DNA from: Gimesia maris
Lineage (GTDB): Bacteria > Planctomycetota > Planctomycetia > Planctomycetales > Planctomycetaceae
Assembly (NCBI RefSeq): GCF_008298035.1
Contig: NZ_CP042910.1
Span: 372,001 to 436,000 of the forward strand
Direction: 5' to 3'
Length of the DNA: 64,000 bases
Shown one piece after another: positions 36,753 to 45,479 of the stretch; the first letter of the stretch is position 1; every line of letters begins with the position of its first letter. The translations under genes and the position numbers were made by a program. The notes below the pieces were generated by a model that was not told the origin of the DNA, made no database searches, and worked only from the letters and a program-made list of their open reading frames with translations.

Positions 36753-37466
36753 TCAATAAGAAGTCCGGGCCTGCTCAAAGTGGGTTCCCTTTATCTGGTA
36801 TACGGGACGTAAATCTCCTGCAGCGGTGGGGGCTTCTGCCAGGAACTCTCCGGCGACAGAGACCAGACCTGCATAAAAATCAGCCCGTTTGTCTCCCTGC
36901 ATTTCAACGAGGATCATGTCTTTCACGTCAGGCTGTCCGCCGAAGCAGCATTGGCCGTTGTCTTTGACCAGGATGAAGCTCTTCAGGTTTTGGGTACTAC
37001 CGGTGGGATACATGTAGCCTTTGAGGAAGATATTCTGCTTGTCCAGTTTGAGCACGTCCGGGTTCACACCCTGGACGCCATCTTTGGTGACGAAACCTTT
37101 GGCAGAGATGTCGCTGCTGAAGTTCAGACGGTGATAGCCTTCCGGAACTTCATTGGCATAGACAAAAGACTGATAGGCGATGCCACTGACCAGAAAAAAG
37201 ACCGAGAGCGCCACACCTGAAGATGCCACTGTTTTACCCCCCAGTTCACCGGCGGAGCGTTTAATACTCCAGAGGCTGATCAGGGAAACAACAATACCAG
37301 TGACGGCAATTCCCAGACCGATAATGCCAAACAGGGCAATGAAGGAAAGCAGCCCGAACGCCAACCCCACGACTGCGGTCGGAGGGACTGGTTTGTACGA
37401 AAATTCGTCCTGGAAGTCAGCAGGATTTTGCAGCGATTGATTGGAACCATCAAGAACTTGCGACAT
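36753..37466 (-). CDS. Membrane-anchored DUF3299-like CCFG protein with DUF4190-like region
   Basis: 237 residues. Two membrane segments (about 29-62 and 78-100) with the look of DUF4190 are followed by an extracytoplasmic domain: IFLKGYMYPTG, SFILVKDNGQCCFGGQP and GLVSVAGEF. The GYMYP and CCFG blocks match those of the lipoprotein encoded 161 bases downstream, so both carry the same domain on different membrane anchors. Same strand, probably one transcript. Function unknown. Confidence 0.8.
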   Translation of the reverse strand: MSQVLDGSNQSLQNPADFQDEFSYKPVPPTAVVGLAFGLLSFIALFGIIGLGIAVTGIVVSLISLWSIKRSAGELGGKTVASSGVALSVFFLVSGIAYQSFVYANEVPEGYHRLNFSSDISAKGFVTKDGVQGVNPDVLKLDKQNIFLKGYMYPTGSTQNLKSFILVKDNGQCCFGGQPDVKDMILVEMQGDKRADFYAGLVSVAGEFLAEAPTAAGDLRPVYQIKGTHFEQARTSY

Positions 37467-37917
37467 CTTGCAAGGCCTTTCAAAATATCAGCAGAAATCA
37501 GATAATAAAAAACAACAAAAATCAGCAGCTATCATACAGGAACGGCTCCCTTCCCGGGTATAAGGCGTTCCTTTGACTATCATATCATGCAACAGGGGTG
37601 AGGGCACCCCTGAAATCGCTGTGAAAACCAGAGAAATTACGCAGTCTCACGCAGGGCAGGGTACCCGCATGCGTTCCGACTTAACGATCCCTGGTCTGGT
37701 CTGGTACCGATAATAAGTACGCACCGACCCCATCAGTATATACGTAATCAGGCTGTTTTTTGTTGAATTTTTATCAATCTTAAGAATCTCAACAGAGTGT
37801 GAGGGAGCTTTCGTGTCATAAGGCTCATAATCATAATAGTTTATGAGAAAATACGATTGCCCCGATATCGCCGCCACTTCTGTACAGGATTTTCAATTCT
37901 CCTGCGGGAACGCGGGG
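37467..37917. other. Gene-poor spacer upstream of the CCFG genes
   Basis: 451 bases with no convincing gene. It must hold the promoter of the CCFG genes (minus strand) and the 3' end of the HD-oxygenase transcript. An interrupted inverted repeat AGGAACG (37538-37544) / CGTTCCT (37566-37572) with an inner CCTT/AAGG could form a hairpin. A 76-codon minus-strand frame at 37647-37877 has no recognisable features. Confidence 0.4.
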
Positions 37918-38523
37918 TCAGGAATGTTCCAGGCAACTTTCCACTTCTGTGTGGTATTCCTGCAAGTCTGGTACCTTCAGCCCTTTGACTTTGGCTCCAT
38001 CGTCCCAGCGTCTGAGTAAAACGGCGGTGTGATGAAACGGGTTCTGTTCGAATTCTGCGATTTCAGCGTCTGTCATCAGCCCCCCCTGAAGTTCATAACT
38101 CCGCTGAGAGGCCCGGGAGAGACCGTTGAAATAGTCTGCATTGACTGAGCAGAGATAGCGTTTGGCGGGAACATGCAGAAAGATGGGTTCGGTGACCGCT
38201 TTGCCGAAGAAGGGAGCCAGCTGCTGTGCGCCGACAGTTTCGTGCTGCCAGTCTTCCGCGAGGAAGTGATTCTGTTCGTCGTGTTCGTCCATCAGAAAAT
38301 GGCCGATGTCATGCAGCAGAGCCGCGGTGATCTGTTCCATCGTCGCGTGACTTGTTTTCGCGAGATGGGCCGCCTGCAGTGCGTGTTCCAGCTGTGTAAC
38401 GGATTCATCGTAAAAGCTCTGTCCGTGATCCTGCATCAACTCGAAGAGTGAGGTTACTCGTTCGCCGGGTGTTTTACTGAGTGATAAGACATCACAGAGT
38501 GAGAGTTCGATTTTTTCATTCAT
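37918..38523 (-). CDS. phnZ: HD-domain phosphonate oxygenase (PhnZ/TmpB-like)
   Basis: 201 residues. An HD-domain protein whose pattern matches the mixed-valent di-iron oxygenase PhnZ rather than a phosphohydrolase: His47 in QLEHALQAAH, H71-D72 in LLHDIGH, His94 in WQHE, His117 in FLHVPAKRYL and Asp174 in RRWDD, with Tyr38 and Glu40 just before, as in the Tyr/Glu lid of PhnZ. PhnZ cleaves the C-P bond of 1-hydroxy-2-aminoethylphosphonate to phosphate and glycine; TmpB does the same for the trimethylated form. Which substrate is used here cannot be told. The start overlaps the stop of the dioxygenase gene by four bases, so it is third in the operon. Confidence 0.85.
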   Translation of the reverse strand: MNEKIELSLCDVLSLSKTPGERVTSLFELMQDHGQSFYDESVTQLEHALQAAHLAKTSHATMEQITAALLHDIGHFLMDEHDEQNHFLAEDWQHETVGAQQLAPFFGKAVTEPIFLHVPAKRYLCSVNADYFNGLSRASQRSYELQGGLMTDAEIAEFEQNPFHHTAVLLRRWDDGAKVKGLKVPDLQEYHTEVESCLEHS

Positions 38524-39302
38524 GTTTGCTGCGCTGGCTTTCCATCAAAATGACCAATTTTGCTGATTTTCAGTTTCTCGCCTCCGGTTGTATCAACCTG
38601 TGCGAACGAACGTCGTTTGTCGGCGTAATATTCTTCCCTCAGGTCGCCTTCCGCGAGAGCGTTGTAAGTGAGGTAGAGCGTCCGACGCGGTTGCTGCGTT
38701 TCGTTGGGCGGACTTTTATGCGGCGCATAAGAACTGAAGAACAATGCGTCGCCGGGTTGCATGGGCACAGGTTCCCAGTCCAGCGTGTCAGCGTATTCAC
38801 GGTCGATACAGCCATTTTTATCCAGATGCAGCAGTCCCCGCTGATGCAGTTCGGGTGTAAAGAAAAGACAGCCGTTTTCGGGAGTTGCGGCATCGACGGC
38901 GATGGAGCAGGTGATATGATTGCGGATGAATTCATACGCGGGAGCATCCTGATGTGCGGCATAGCCGCCGCCCCCCGGGTATTTGTAGTTGATTTTTTCC
39001 TTATACAGAATTGCAGGCTCTCCCATTAACGCGCCGGCACAGTCAGGGATTTTTCCCTGAGTGAGTAGCTGTCGAATGCCAGCATGAAAGGCCAGAATGT
39101 ATTCCGTGCGTGCGGGTCTCACGCCAGATGGTGTCTGTTCGAAGTGATGCATCCACTTTTCGTCGTCGGCAGGCCAGGCGCTGATTTCTTCGACCCATTC
39201 ACGCAGGTTCTGTGTTTCAGCTTCCGAGAGAAATTCCGGGAGCTTGATATAGCCGGTTTGATTCCAGCGGTCGAGTTGTGAGTCAGTCAGAGTTGTGTTC
39301 AT
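38520..39302 (-). CDS. phnY: Fe(II)/2-oxoglutarate dioxygenase (PhnY/TmpA-like)
   Basis: 260 residues, phytanoyl-CoA dioxygenase family. Iron ligands are visible as H117-x-D119 in AAHQDAPAYEF and His195 in SYAPHKSP, with Arg206/207 suited to bind 2-oxoglutarate. The strict 4-base overlaps with an HD oxygenase downstream and a transporter upstream make a 2-aminoethylphosphonate-type hydroxylase (PhnY or TmpA) the best reading: it would add the 1-hydroxyl group that the HD enzyme needs. By itself the family is broad, so the specific function rests on context. Confidence 0.83.
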   Translation of the reverse strand: MNTTLTDSQLDRWNQTGYIKLPEFLSEAETQNLREWVEEISAWPADDEKWMHHFEQTPSGVRPARTEYILAFHAGIRQLLTQGKIPDCAGALMGEPAILYKEKINYKYPGGGGYAAHQDAPAYEFIRNHITCSIAVDAATPENGCLFFTPELHQRGLLHLDKNGCIDREYADTLDWEPVPMQPGDALFFSSYAPHKSPPNETQQPRRTLYLTYNALAEGDLREEYYADKRRSFAQVDTTGGEKLKISKIGHFDGKPAQQT

Positions 39303-40657
39303 GATACGGCACCTGTATTGGGAGTCAGGCTGGTTTCGGGTTCCAGTTCCAGTAGGTGTGCGGTTTCACTGACGGTCTGTTTCTGGCGAAAGTACCAGAT
39401 GACGACCAGTGTCCCTGCGATGGAGACAGGCGAAATAATCAGTGCCAGCCAGAACAGGAGGGCTACGAAATCCAGATTCTTCTGAAAGATGAGATTGACG
39501 ATGACCATCAGGATCACCGTGCTGATGTAGCCTGCAAAATCTCCAAGATAGAGCAGGTATCCGACGTTGCTTTTGTCGCGGATCATGGCGATGACCCGTT
39601 CATAGATGGTGGTATGAAACAGGACATAAGGCACATACAGACTGATGCCGATCAGCACCATGAACTGGAACGCCGCGGCTTCGGTCCAGACAGTGGTTCC
39701 CCAGTAGTAGAGGGTAGTTGCCAGCGCACATCCGAAGCCGAGCCCGACCATGATCATGCCTGTCAGAAAGGCGCGATAGTTGGCGCCAATGAAGACGACG
39801 ACCGCGCTCAAAGCAATGACTACAATGGCGACCAGGAATTCTGACTGAGCAAAAATCTGCGGTTTTTCAACGCCGAATCCCGACCAGATTTCGGCAGCAT
39901 AGTCATCGCGCACACTGCGAAAGATGGTGAGCAAGACCATGAGTAAAATCAATACGGTTAATCCCAGCGCATTGCGGGAGTAAAACTGTCTGCGTTCGAT
40001 TCCATTAAAGGGGGAGCGTTTGGAGCGGGCGGTTACATCCAGTTCGCTGGGCGGGGGGATTTGCTCCAGCATCCAGACTCCCGCTAAGAGCGGGAGCCAG
40101 AACAGGGCACCGGTGAGAAAAGGCATCCAGAATTCGGAGACGCCATAGGACTGCATCAGAATGGCACCCGCGGATTTAACCGTTCCGGAAGCCATGATAA
40201 AACTGGCGCACAAGCCGGCGGCCATCGCTTCGGTGACACGCCGTCCTTCGAGGAAAGCAAAGACGCAGCCAAAGACCATGCCCAGCGGTAAGCCATTACA
40301 GAACAGAAATACAGGCTTCAGCCAGTAAGGGGCAATCGCATACGGCAGCAGTGCCAGGTGAGCGACAGCGATCAGCGACAGAATCATGGCAGCCCGGCGG
40401 TGTGGCGTCATTTCGGAGATGACCTTGACGCCGATCAGTTTGGAGAGGGCATAACCGCTGACCTGGGCAAACAGCAGAATGACTTTATAGCCGACTCCCC
40501 AGAATACCAGGTCTTCATATTGCGCGACGGTAAAAGGCTTCCGAAACGCATACATGCAGAAGTAAGTGGTAAATGCTGCGACCACAGACCAGGCGGTCAG
40601 GACACCTCGATTGCTCTGTTCCAGGCGCGTCGAGATATACTCTGATTGAAATCGCAT
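39299..40657 (-). CDS. MFS-like transporter (DUF5690-like), putative phosphonate carrier
   Basis: 452 residues with about twelve hydrophobic segments. The N-terminal motif TYFCMYAFRKPFTVAQY and the long central loop before YSRNALGL resemble MFS proteins grouped as DUF5690; this family assignment is from memory. First gene of the operon; its stop overlaps the dioxygenase start by four bases. Coupling with the two oxygenases suggests uptake of the phosphonate or export of a product. No ABC-type phosphonate importer is present nearby. Confidence 0.8.
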   Translation of the reverse strand: MRFQSEYISTRLEQSNRGVLTAWSVVAAFTTYFCMYAFRKPFTVAQYEDLVFWGVGYKVILLFAQVSGYALSKLIGVKVISEMTPHRRAAMILSLIAVAHLALLPYAIAPYWLKPVFLFCNGLPLGMVFGCVFAFLEGRRVTEAMAAGLCASFIMASGTVKSAGAILMQSYGVSEFWMPFLTGALFWLPLLAGVWMLEQIPPPSELDVTARSKRSPFNGIERRQFYSRNALGLTVLILLMVLLTIFRSVRDDYAAEIWSGFGVEKPQIFAQSEFLVAIVVIALSAVVVFIGANYRAFLTGMIMVGLGFGCALATTLYYWGTTVWTEAAAFQFMVLIGISLYVPYVLFHTTIYERVIAMIRDKSNVGYLLYLGDFAGYISTVILMVIVNLIFQKNLDFVALLFWLALIISPVSIAGTLVVIWYFRQKQTVSETAHLLELEPETSLTPNTGAVS

Positions 40658-40762
40658 GCGGCGTCAGTACGAAAGAGGCTGTCATTTCCGGTGTTTGTAA
40701 TGACAGGTAGTCTAAAGACACTGCATGAAGTGCGAGTGAGGCAGGTGTGAATTATGGATGAA

Positions 40763-40791
40763 GAACGCCCTGCATGGGAGGCAGGGCGTTC
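40763..40791 (-). terminator. Terminator hairpin after the ABC permease gene
   Basis: A perfect 11-bp stem, GAACGCCCTGC/GCAGGGCGTTC, with a 7-base loop lies 43 bases past the permease stop. On the minus strand TTCATCC follows, only a weak T-tract. It separates the ABC operon from the phosphonate operon. Confidence 0.75.
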
Positions 40792-40833
40792 ATAACAGTC
40801 TCCAGAATGATGGTTTCCAGTTAGAAATCTCCG

Positions 40834-42192
40834 TCAGTCGCTTAAGGTACTGGCGACGTCGGTACGGTAGGCGGTCATGGCGGGGATGAATCCGACCAGG
40901 GACGCCAGGACCACGAGGATCGGCAGCAGGAACAGTTCTGTGGAACTGAAAGCAAACGGGTTGATCAACAGACCGCTGCGGGCTTCGATAATCGGCGCGG
41001 CGACGAAGACCAGTCCGTGGCCGAGGATGATTCCCAGAATGCCCCCGCCCAGACAGAGCAGAACGGATTCTGAGAGTATGATGCCGAAGACCGTTGTGCG
41101 GCCTGCACCCAGGGCGCGTATGATGGCGATTTCCCGCTTGCGGTCGGACATCGAGTTATAAATGCTCACAAAAATACCGACTCCGGAAACGACGATGATC
41201 AGAGAGGTCAAGATGATCAGCATGGTCCGGATATTGCCCACGATGTTCTCCATCAGCCAGCTGATCTGCTGGATCGGGTTGACGGCCTGTGCCTGGTTGC
41301 CTTCTTTGAGTTCCGATTGAAACTTGATGGAAGAGAAGCCACGCAGGCGGTCCCCTTTCATCTGCACGAGGATCGCGGTGACTTCCTTCTGGGCATCGGG
41401 CACTTCATGGCCGTGGTCATGACCATGATCGTGGCCGCTGTGATCATGGTGATCGTGTTCTGCGCTTTCTTTGAGTTGAGCTTTCAGTTTTTCTTCATCC
41501 ACTTTTTCGCCGAAGAAGGCGGCTTCGCGGCGGATGGCTTCTTCCAGCGGTTTTTCATGACCGGAGACCTGGTAAAAGCCGCGCAGGTTGACGAAGACGG
41601 TCCGGTCGTTGGGCGTTCCCGTCGGTGCCAGGATGCCGACAATTTTGAATTTCTCATCATGCACGTGCCCACTTTCAGCGGAACCATGAATCAGTTTGAA
41701 CTCGTCTCCCATCTTCCAGTTATTCTGTTTGGCCACGGCAGAACCGATGACCGAATCCCAGGTGCCCGGCAGAAACTTTCCTTCCTTGTTGATGCGGAAA
41801 TGCCGACCGGGAATGTATTCCAGCGCGAAGTAACGAGGGATGGTGCCGACGATCGGGAAGCCCCCTTTCTGGGTGACATCGCCAATGGCGAACGGAATGG
41901 CTTCTTTGACGCGCGAATCGTTTTTCAATTCGGTGTAGTAACGATAAGGCAGATTTTCAATCGGGGCTCCCACCCGGAAAACCGTATTCAACACGAGTTG
42001 CAGTGCACTCCCCTTGGGTCCGACAATCAGGTCGTAACCACTGGCGGTCTGATTAAACATGCGATCAATGACGCCGTTGATCACCAGGACAGAAATCATC
42101 AGGGTGACACCCAGGGCAACGCTCAAAGCGGTCAGGAGAGAAGCGACGCGGCGCTGTCGGATACTTTTCCAGGCAATGGTCAGGGTATTCAT
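40834..42192 (-). CDS. FtsX/MacB-type ABC permease with His-rich insertion
   Basis: 452 residues. One N-terminal membrane helix (about 18-40), a large extracytoplasmic MacB-PCD-like domain, and three C-terminal helices (about 318-450) with the FtsX-family motif SDRKREIAIIRALGAGR. Inside the extracytoplasmic part is a histidine-rich insertion at about residues 243-262, with blocks such as HDHHDHSGHDH. This suggests metal binding, most likely zinc. FtsX-type systems normally move no small substrate through the membrane but work on lipoproteins or as mechanotransmitters. Encoded after its ATPase on the same strand, separated by 63 bases. Confidence 0.9.
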   Translation of the reverse strand: MNTLTIAWKSIRQRRVASLLTALSVALGVTLMISVLVINGVIDRMFNQTASGYDLIVGPKGSALQLVLNTVFRVGAPIENLPYRYYTELKNDSRVKEAIPFAIGDVTQKGGFPIVGTIPRYFALEYIPGRHFRINKEGKFLPGTWDSVIGSAVAKQNNWKMGDEFKLIHGSAESGHVHDEKFKIVGILAPTGTPNDRTVFVNLRGFYQVSGHEKPLEEAIRREAAFFGEKVDEEKLKAQLKESAEHDHHDHSGHDHGHDHGHEVPDAQKEVTAILVQMKGDRLRGFSSIKFQSELKEGNQAQAVNPIQQISWLMENIVGNIRTMLIILTSLIIVVSGVGIFVSIYNSMSDRKREIAIIRALGAGRTTVFGIILSESVLLCLGGGILGIILGHGLVFVAAPIIEARSGLLINPFAFSSTELFLLPILVVLASLVGFIPAMTAYRTDVASTLSD

Positions 42193-42255
42193 AGGGGAGA
42201 TTACTTTGTTCGCAAAAGAAGGTTTATGAATGATTCCATCAACTTACAGCTGGCA

Positions 42256-42930
42256 TCAGGCGCGGGCATGCACCTTATTGAATTCTGTCAGTGTTTCAAC
42301 GCGTTCAAACTGCTTCGCGACTTCCTGCGAGTGGGTGACCAGCAGCATGGCAATTTGATTTTGACTGCAGGCATCGCGAAGTAACTCGAGGATTGTCTGC
42401 TGATTGGCAATGTCGACGTTCGCCGTGGGTTCATCTGCGAGCAGCAGACGGGGCTGATTGGCCAGAGCACGGGCGACAGCGACGCGCTGCTGTTCTCCCA
42501 CTGACATCTGTTTGGGGTGGTGATACAGGCGGTGTTCCAGGCCGACGAGCGTCAGCAGTTCTTTGGCGCGGTCGCGGCTCGGTTTTTTCCGGGAAAAGCT
42601 CATGCCCAGCAGGACATTTTCCAGCGCGGAAAAAGCGGGCAGCAAATTGAAGGTCTGGAAGACAAAGCCGATGCGTTCAGCCCGGAAGCGATCGCGAACG
42701 ACTTCAGCCATTGAGGCGATCTCAGTGCCGGCGATGGTGATTTTTCCGCTGTCGACAGAAGTGATGCCGGAAATGACATTCAGGAGGGTCGATTTACCGG
42801 AGCCACTTTCGCCGATCAGGACCACCTGTTCTTTGTCTTTGATCTCAAAGCGTTCGATATCCAGAATCGGGAGCGTGGCGCCATCAGGTTCGCGGTAACT
42901 CTTTTTCACTTTTTCCAGCAGCAGAGACAT
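42256..42930 (-). CDS. ABC transporter ATPase (LolD/MacB type)
   Basis: 224 residues from the ATG at 42930, which has GAGG six bases upstream; an upstream ATG at 43002 has none. Walker A GESGSGKST, Q-loop VFQTFN, signature MSVGEQQRVAVA, Walker B LLLADEPT and the switch His in LLVTHSQEV are all present. It is the partner of the FtsX-type permease encoded next. Cytosolic. Confidence 0.93.
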   Translation of the reverse strand: MSLLLEKVKKSYREPDGATLPILDIERFEIKDKEQVVLIGESGSGKSTLLNVISGITSVDSGKITIAGTEIASMAEVVRDRFRAERIGFVFQTFNLLPAFSALENVLLGMSFSRKKPSRDRAKELLTLVGLEHRLYHHPKQMSVGEQQRVAVARALANQPRLLLADEPTANVDIANQQTILELLRDACSQNQIAMLLVTHSQEVAKQFERVETLTEFNKVHARA

Positions 42931-43243
42931 ACTGACCTCGATTGGTGGGCTGAGAAGGCAACCTGAATTGTCAGGCAGCGCAGTGGGTGTTTGTTTTTGC
43001 AAATGTTATGCAATAAGGGTGCTGTTGACTAGGGTTGTTTTGTCGAAAGTTTGCAATTCCCGCTGATCGGCGGCGCGAGCTGATTCTATCTTAAACAATT
43101 ATTAATATATAACTTACGTCTATGGATACTCAAGTCGAATTTCATAAGATCGCCGTAGGCCTGATCGGGCGGATTTGCTATAGTTCCGCCACTCTGATTG
43201 TAACCAATACACGGATGGATTGTGAATCAAGGAAGAAGACAAG
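42931..43243. other. Divergent spacer between ABC operon and L,D-transpeptidase gene
   Basis: 313 bases between divergent genes; it must hold both promoters. It has an AT-rich stretch (AAACAATTATTAATATATAA near 43094-43113). No gene, and no repeat that I can define. Confidence 0.4.
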
Positions 43244-44524
43244 ATGCGAAGTCGTAACCGGGGCCGATTGATTACTCCTTTTCGTTTTATCATGCTTGCC
43301 GGTCTGGGGATTCTGGGAACCGCCGCCTGGCAGTATGATCTGCTGCCTTTTCAGGTGAGTAGTGCCCCTACCGGAGCTCTGCATGAAGAGGAGCAGGCTG
43401 CCACTCAAACAGAGCCAGAGACCGACGAAGTGGAGCCGGTTCTGTCCACGGAAACGATCATTGCACAATCCGAGCCACCAGCAGAAGCATTGCCCGATGG
43501 AAATGATAATCAACGTTCCTACAAAACCCGTGATATCGAACCCCCGCGGATTTATAAACGTACAGTGAGCGGGCAGATCGTCGAAGCGGAAACCGTCGTT
43601 GATTCCCCCGTGAATGAATCATTGGAGCTTCAGCAGTTTAAGGCACCGCAGCAGTTTAAAGGGTCGGCACAGCCTTTACCGCAGGAACCGTCGGCGCTGT
43701 CTGCACGGCAGACGGTAGATCCGGGGGCTCCCCGTCAGCTGCAACCGCCGGAAGGCATTAAACGCGCCAGCAATCCAGTGATCAAAAACACAGAACATGC
43801 GAGCTTTAAAGAAGAGTTTGGTGCCAGCCCGGCGGAGCAGGAAGTTCCTGATCTGATTGCCATTGATGAACTGATTCAACAGCGGAAGATTCTCGAAGCG
43901 CATAAAAGACTTTCCAAAATCTACTGGGCTCAACCGGAGCTCTTTCCCGTGATCAAATCACGGATCGAAGAGACGGCGCGGATGATCTACTTTTCACCCC
44001 AGCCTCATTTTATGACGCCTTATGAAATTCAACCCGGTGACCAACTTCGTAAAGTCTCGAAAGATTATAAGATCAACTGGGAATACCTGGCGAAACTGAA
44101 CCAGATTGATCCCGTGAAGATCAGGCCGGGGCAGAAGTTGAAAGTCATCAAAGGCCCCTTCAATGCATTTGTGGACCTGAGTGATTTCACTTTAACCATA
44201 CACGCTCACGGTTACTTTGTTCGCAGGTATTCGATTGGAACTGGAAAAGATCACTCGACGCCCACCGGCAAGTTTCTGGTGAAAGAAAAGCTGGTTGATC
44301 CGACCTATTACGGTCCCGATGGTGTGATTGCCAATGACGATCCGACCAACCCGCTGGGGGAACGCTGGATTGATATCGGCGACAGCTATGGCATTCATGG
44401 TACGATTGATCCGGCTTCCATCGGCAAAGCGGAATCGAAAGGCTGTGTGCGGATGTTGAATGAACACGTCGCGGAAGTCTATGACCTGCTGGGTATTGGT
44501 TCGGAAGTTGTCATCCGTCCCTGA
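43244..44524 (+). CDS. LysM and L,D-transpeptidase (YkuD) protein
   Basis: 426 residues. Cytoplasmic basic start and one membrane helix (about 11-28), a Pro/Glu-rich linker (about 35-200), a LysM domain (about 264-308, YEIQPGDQLRKVSKDY to IRPGQKLKVI) and a C-terminal YkuD domain with the catalytic signature HGT near 385 and SKGCVRM (Cys near 405). L,D-transpeptidases cross-link peptidoglycan or attach proteins to it, so this protein supports the presence of a peptidoglycan wall. AGGAAGA precedes the ATG. Confidence 0.94.
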   Translation: MRSRNRGRLITPFRFIMLAGLGILGTAAWQYDLLPFQVSSAPTGALHEEEQAATQTEPETDEVEPVLSTETIIAQSEPPAEALPDGNDNQRSYKTRDIEPPRIYKRTVSGQIVEAETVVDSPVNESLELQQFKAPQQFKGSAQPLPQEPSALSARQTVDPGAPRQLQPPEGIKRASNPVIKNTEHASFKEEFGASPAEQEVPDLIAIDELIQQRKILEAHKRLSKIYWAQPELFPVIKSRIEETARMIYFSPQPHFMTPYEIQPGDQLRKVSKDYKINWEYLAKLNQIDPVKIRPGQKLKVIKGPFNAFVDLSDFTLTIHAHGYFVRRYSIGTGKDHSTPTGKFLVKEKLVDPTYYGPDGVIANDDPTNPLGERWIDIGDSYGIHGTIDPASIGKAESKGCVRMLNEHVAEVYDLLGIGSEVVIRP

Positions 44525-44752
44525 GGGAGCGGGTGCATCGGACCCCGGAACAGTGCCCCGTCATCTGTTTGCTACATGCAGCAATGTAATAAACACGAAT
44601 TCGGGTATTCTTGCCCTGTGGTCCGTTTGAATGTTGAATTCAAGCCTGTAGAATACGTGTGGCGAATCCGGAATTGAGCGCAGGCATGAGACGTGCGCTG
44701 GCTGGTTTTGCATTCGAGAACGTCACACATTCAGGTTAGGGGCAGAGCATTC

Positions 44753-45313
44753 ATGTATGATCGGGAAAAACTGGTCGAGTTGTTTCGAGAGCGGGCTTTA
44801 AAGTTCGGCGATTTCACACTGGCTTCAGGCAAGAAGAGTACTTATTACCTGGACGGCAAACAGGTTGTCCTGCATTCGCATGGATTGCGGCAGGTATCTG
44901 CCGGTCTGCTGGAGTTGCTGGGTGATACCGAATTTGATGCGATCGGCGGTATGTCGATTGGAGCCGACCCGATTGTTGCCGGCGTGCTGGCGATTGCTGC
45001 CGAGCAGGGGAGAGCCTTGAATGGTTTCATGGTTCGAAAAGAAGCCAAGGGGCATGGCACGAATAAATATGTCGAAGGTCCCGTCAAGCCCGGCGACAAA
45101 GTTGTGATTGTGGATGATGTGATCACGACTGCAGGCAGTGCCCTGCTGTCGGTGGACCGTGCCGAAGAGTTCGGCTGTCAGGTGATCAAAGCACTGGGCG
45201 TTGTTGACCGTCTGCAGGGCGGCGCTGCGAATTTTGCGAAACGCAATATCCCGTTCGAAGCATTGCTGTCGATTGTCGATTTCGGCATTGAGCCTCCTGC
45301 CGAAGATGAATAA
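44753..45313 (+). CDS. pyrE: Orotate phosphoribosyltransferase
   Basis: 186 residues from the ATG at 44753, the point where homology to OPRT begins; a frame start at 44693 adds 20 unlikely residues. PRPP-binding motif VVIVDDVITTAGSAL, flexible loop HGTNKYVEG and N-terminal ASGKKSTYYLDGK identify PyrE, which joins orotate and PRPP to OMP in pyrimidine synthesis. A single gene here, not in a pyr operon. Confidence 0.95.
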   Translation: MYDREKLVELFRERALKFGDFTLASGKKSTYYLDGKQVVLHSHGLRQVSAGLLELLGDTEFDAIGGMSIGADPIVAGVLAIAAEQGRALNGFMVRKEAKGHGTNKYVEGPVKPGDKVVIVDDVITTAGSALLSVDRAEEFGCQVIKALGVVDRLQGGAANFAKRNIPFEALLSIVDFGIEPPAEDE

Positions 45314-45426
45314 TCAAAGTCAGTTTCAACTGCTTTAATGATTCAGCGGTGTAATGTTTTATCGACGTTGAATGGTGAGAAGCGCCCGACCCGATCTGAG
45401 GTTGGCTTGTATTAAATCGCTGAACA

Positions 45427-45454
45427 CCCAGGCTCGTTCTGAAACGGGCCTGGG
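45427..45454. terminator. Hairpin between convergent pyrE and dehydratase genes
   Basis: A 12-bp stem with one G-U pair, CCCAGGCTCGTT/AACGGGCCTGGG, and a CTGA loop lies between two convergent stops (45313 and 45480). No strong T-run on either side, but the position fits a bidirectional terminator. Confidence 0.65.
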
Positions 45455-45479
45455 GAGATCAGCAATGTTTGAATCAGGT

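Noticed and set aside
37647-37877. A 76-codon minus-strand frame in the spacer 37467-37917
   Set aside because: No ribosome site, no family likeness, atypical composition; kept as spacer.
41400-41460. GTGATCATGGTGATCGTG-like short repeats taken at first for a tandem DNA repeat or CRISPR-like array
   Set aside because: They are the codons of the His-Asp-rich insertion in the ABC permease.
41317-42384. A 355-codon plus-strand frame across the ABC permease gene
   Set aside because: It lies antisense to a well-supported FtsX-type permease and its product has no domain features; shadow of codon bias.
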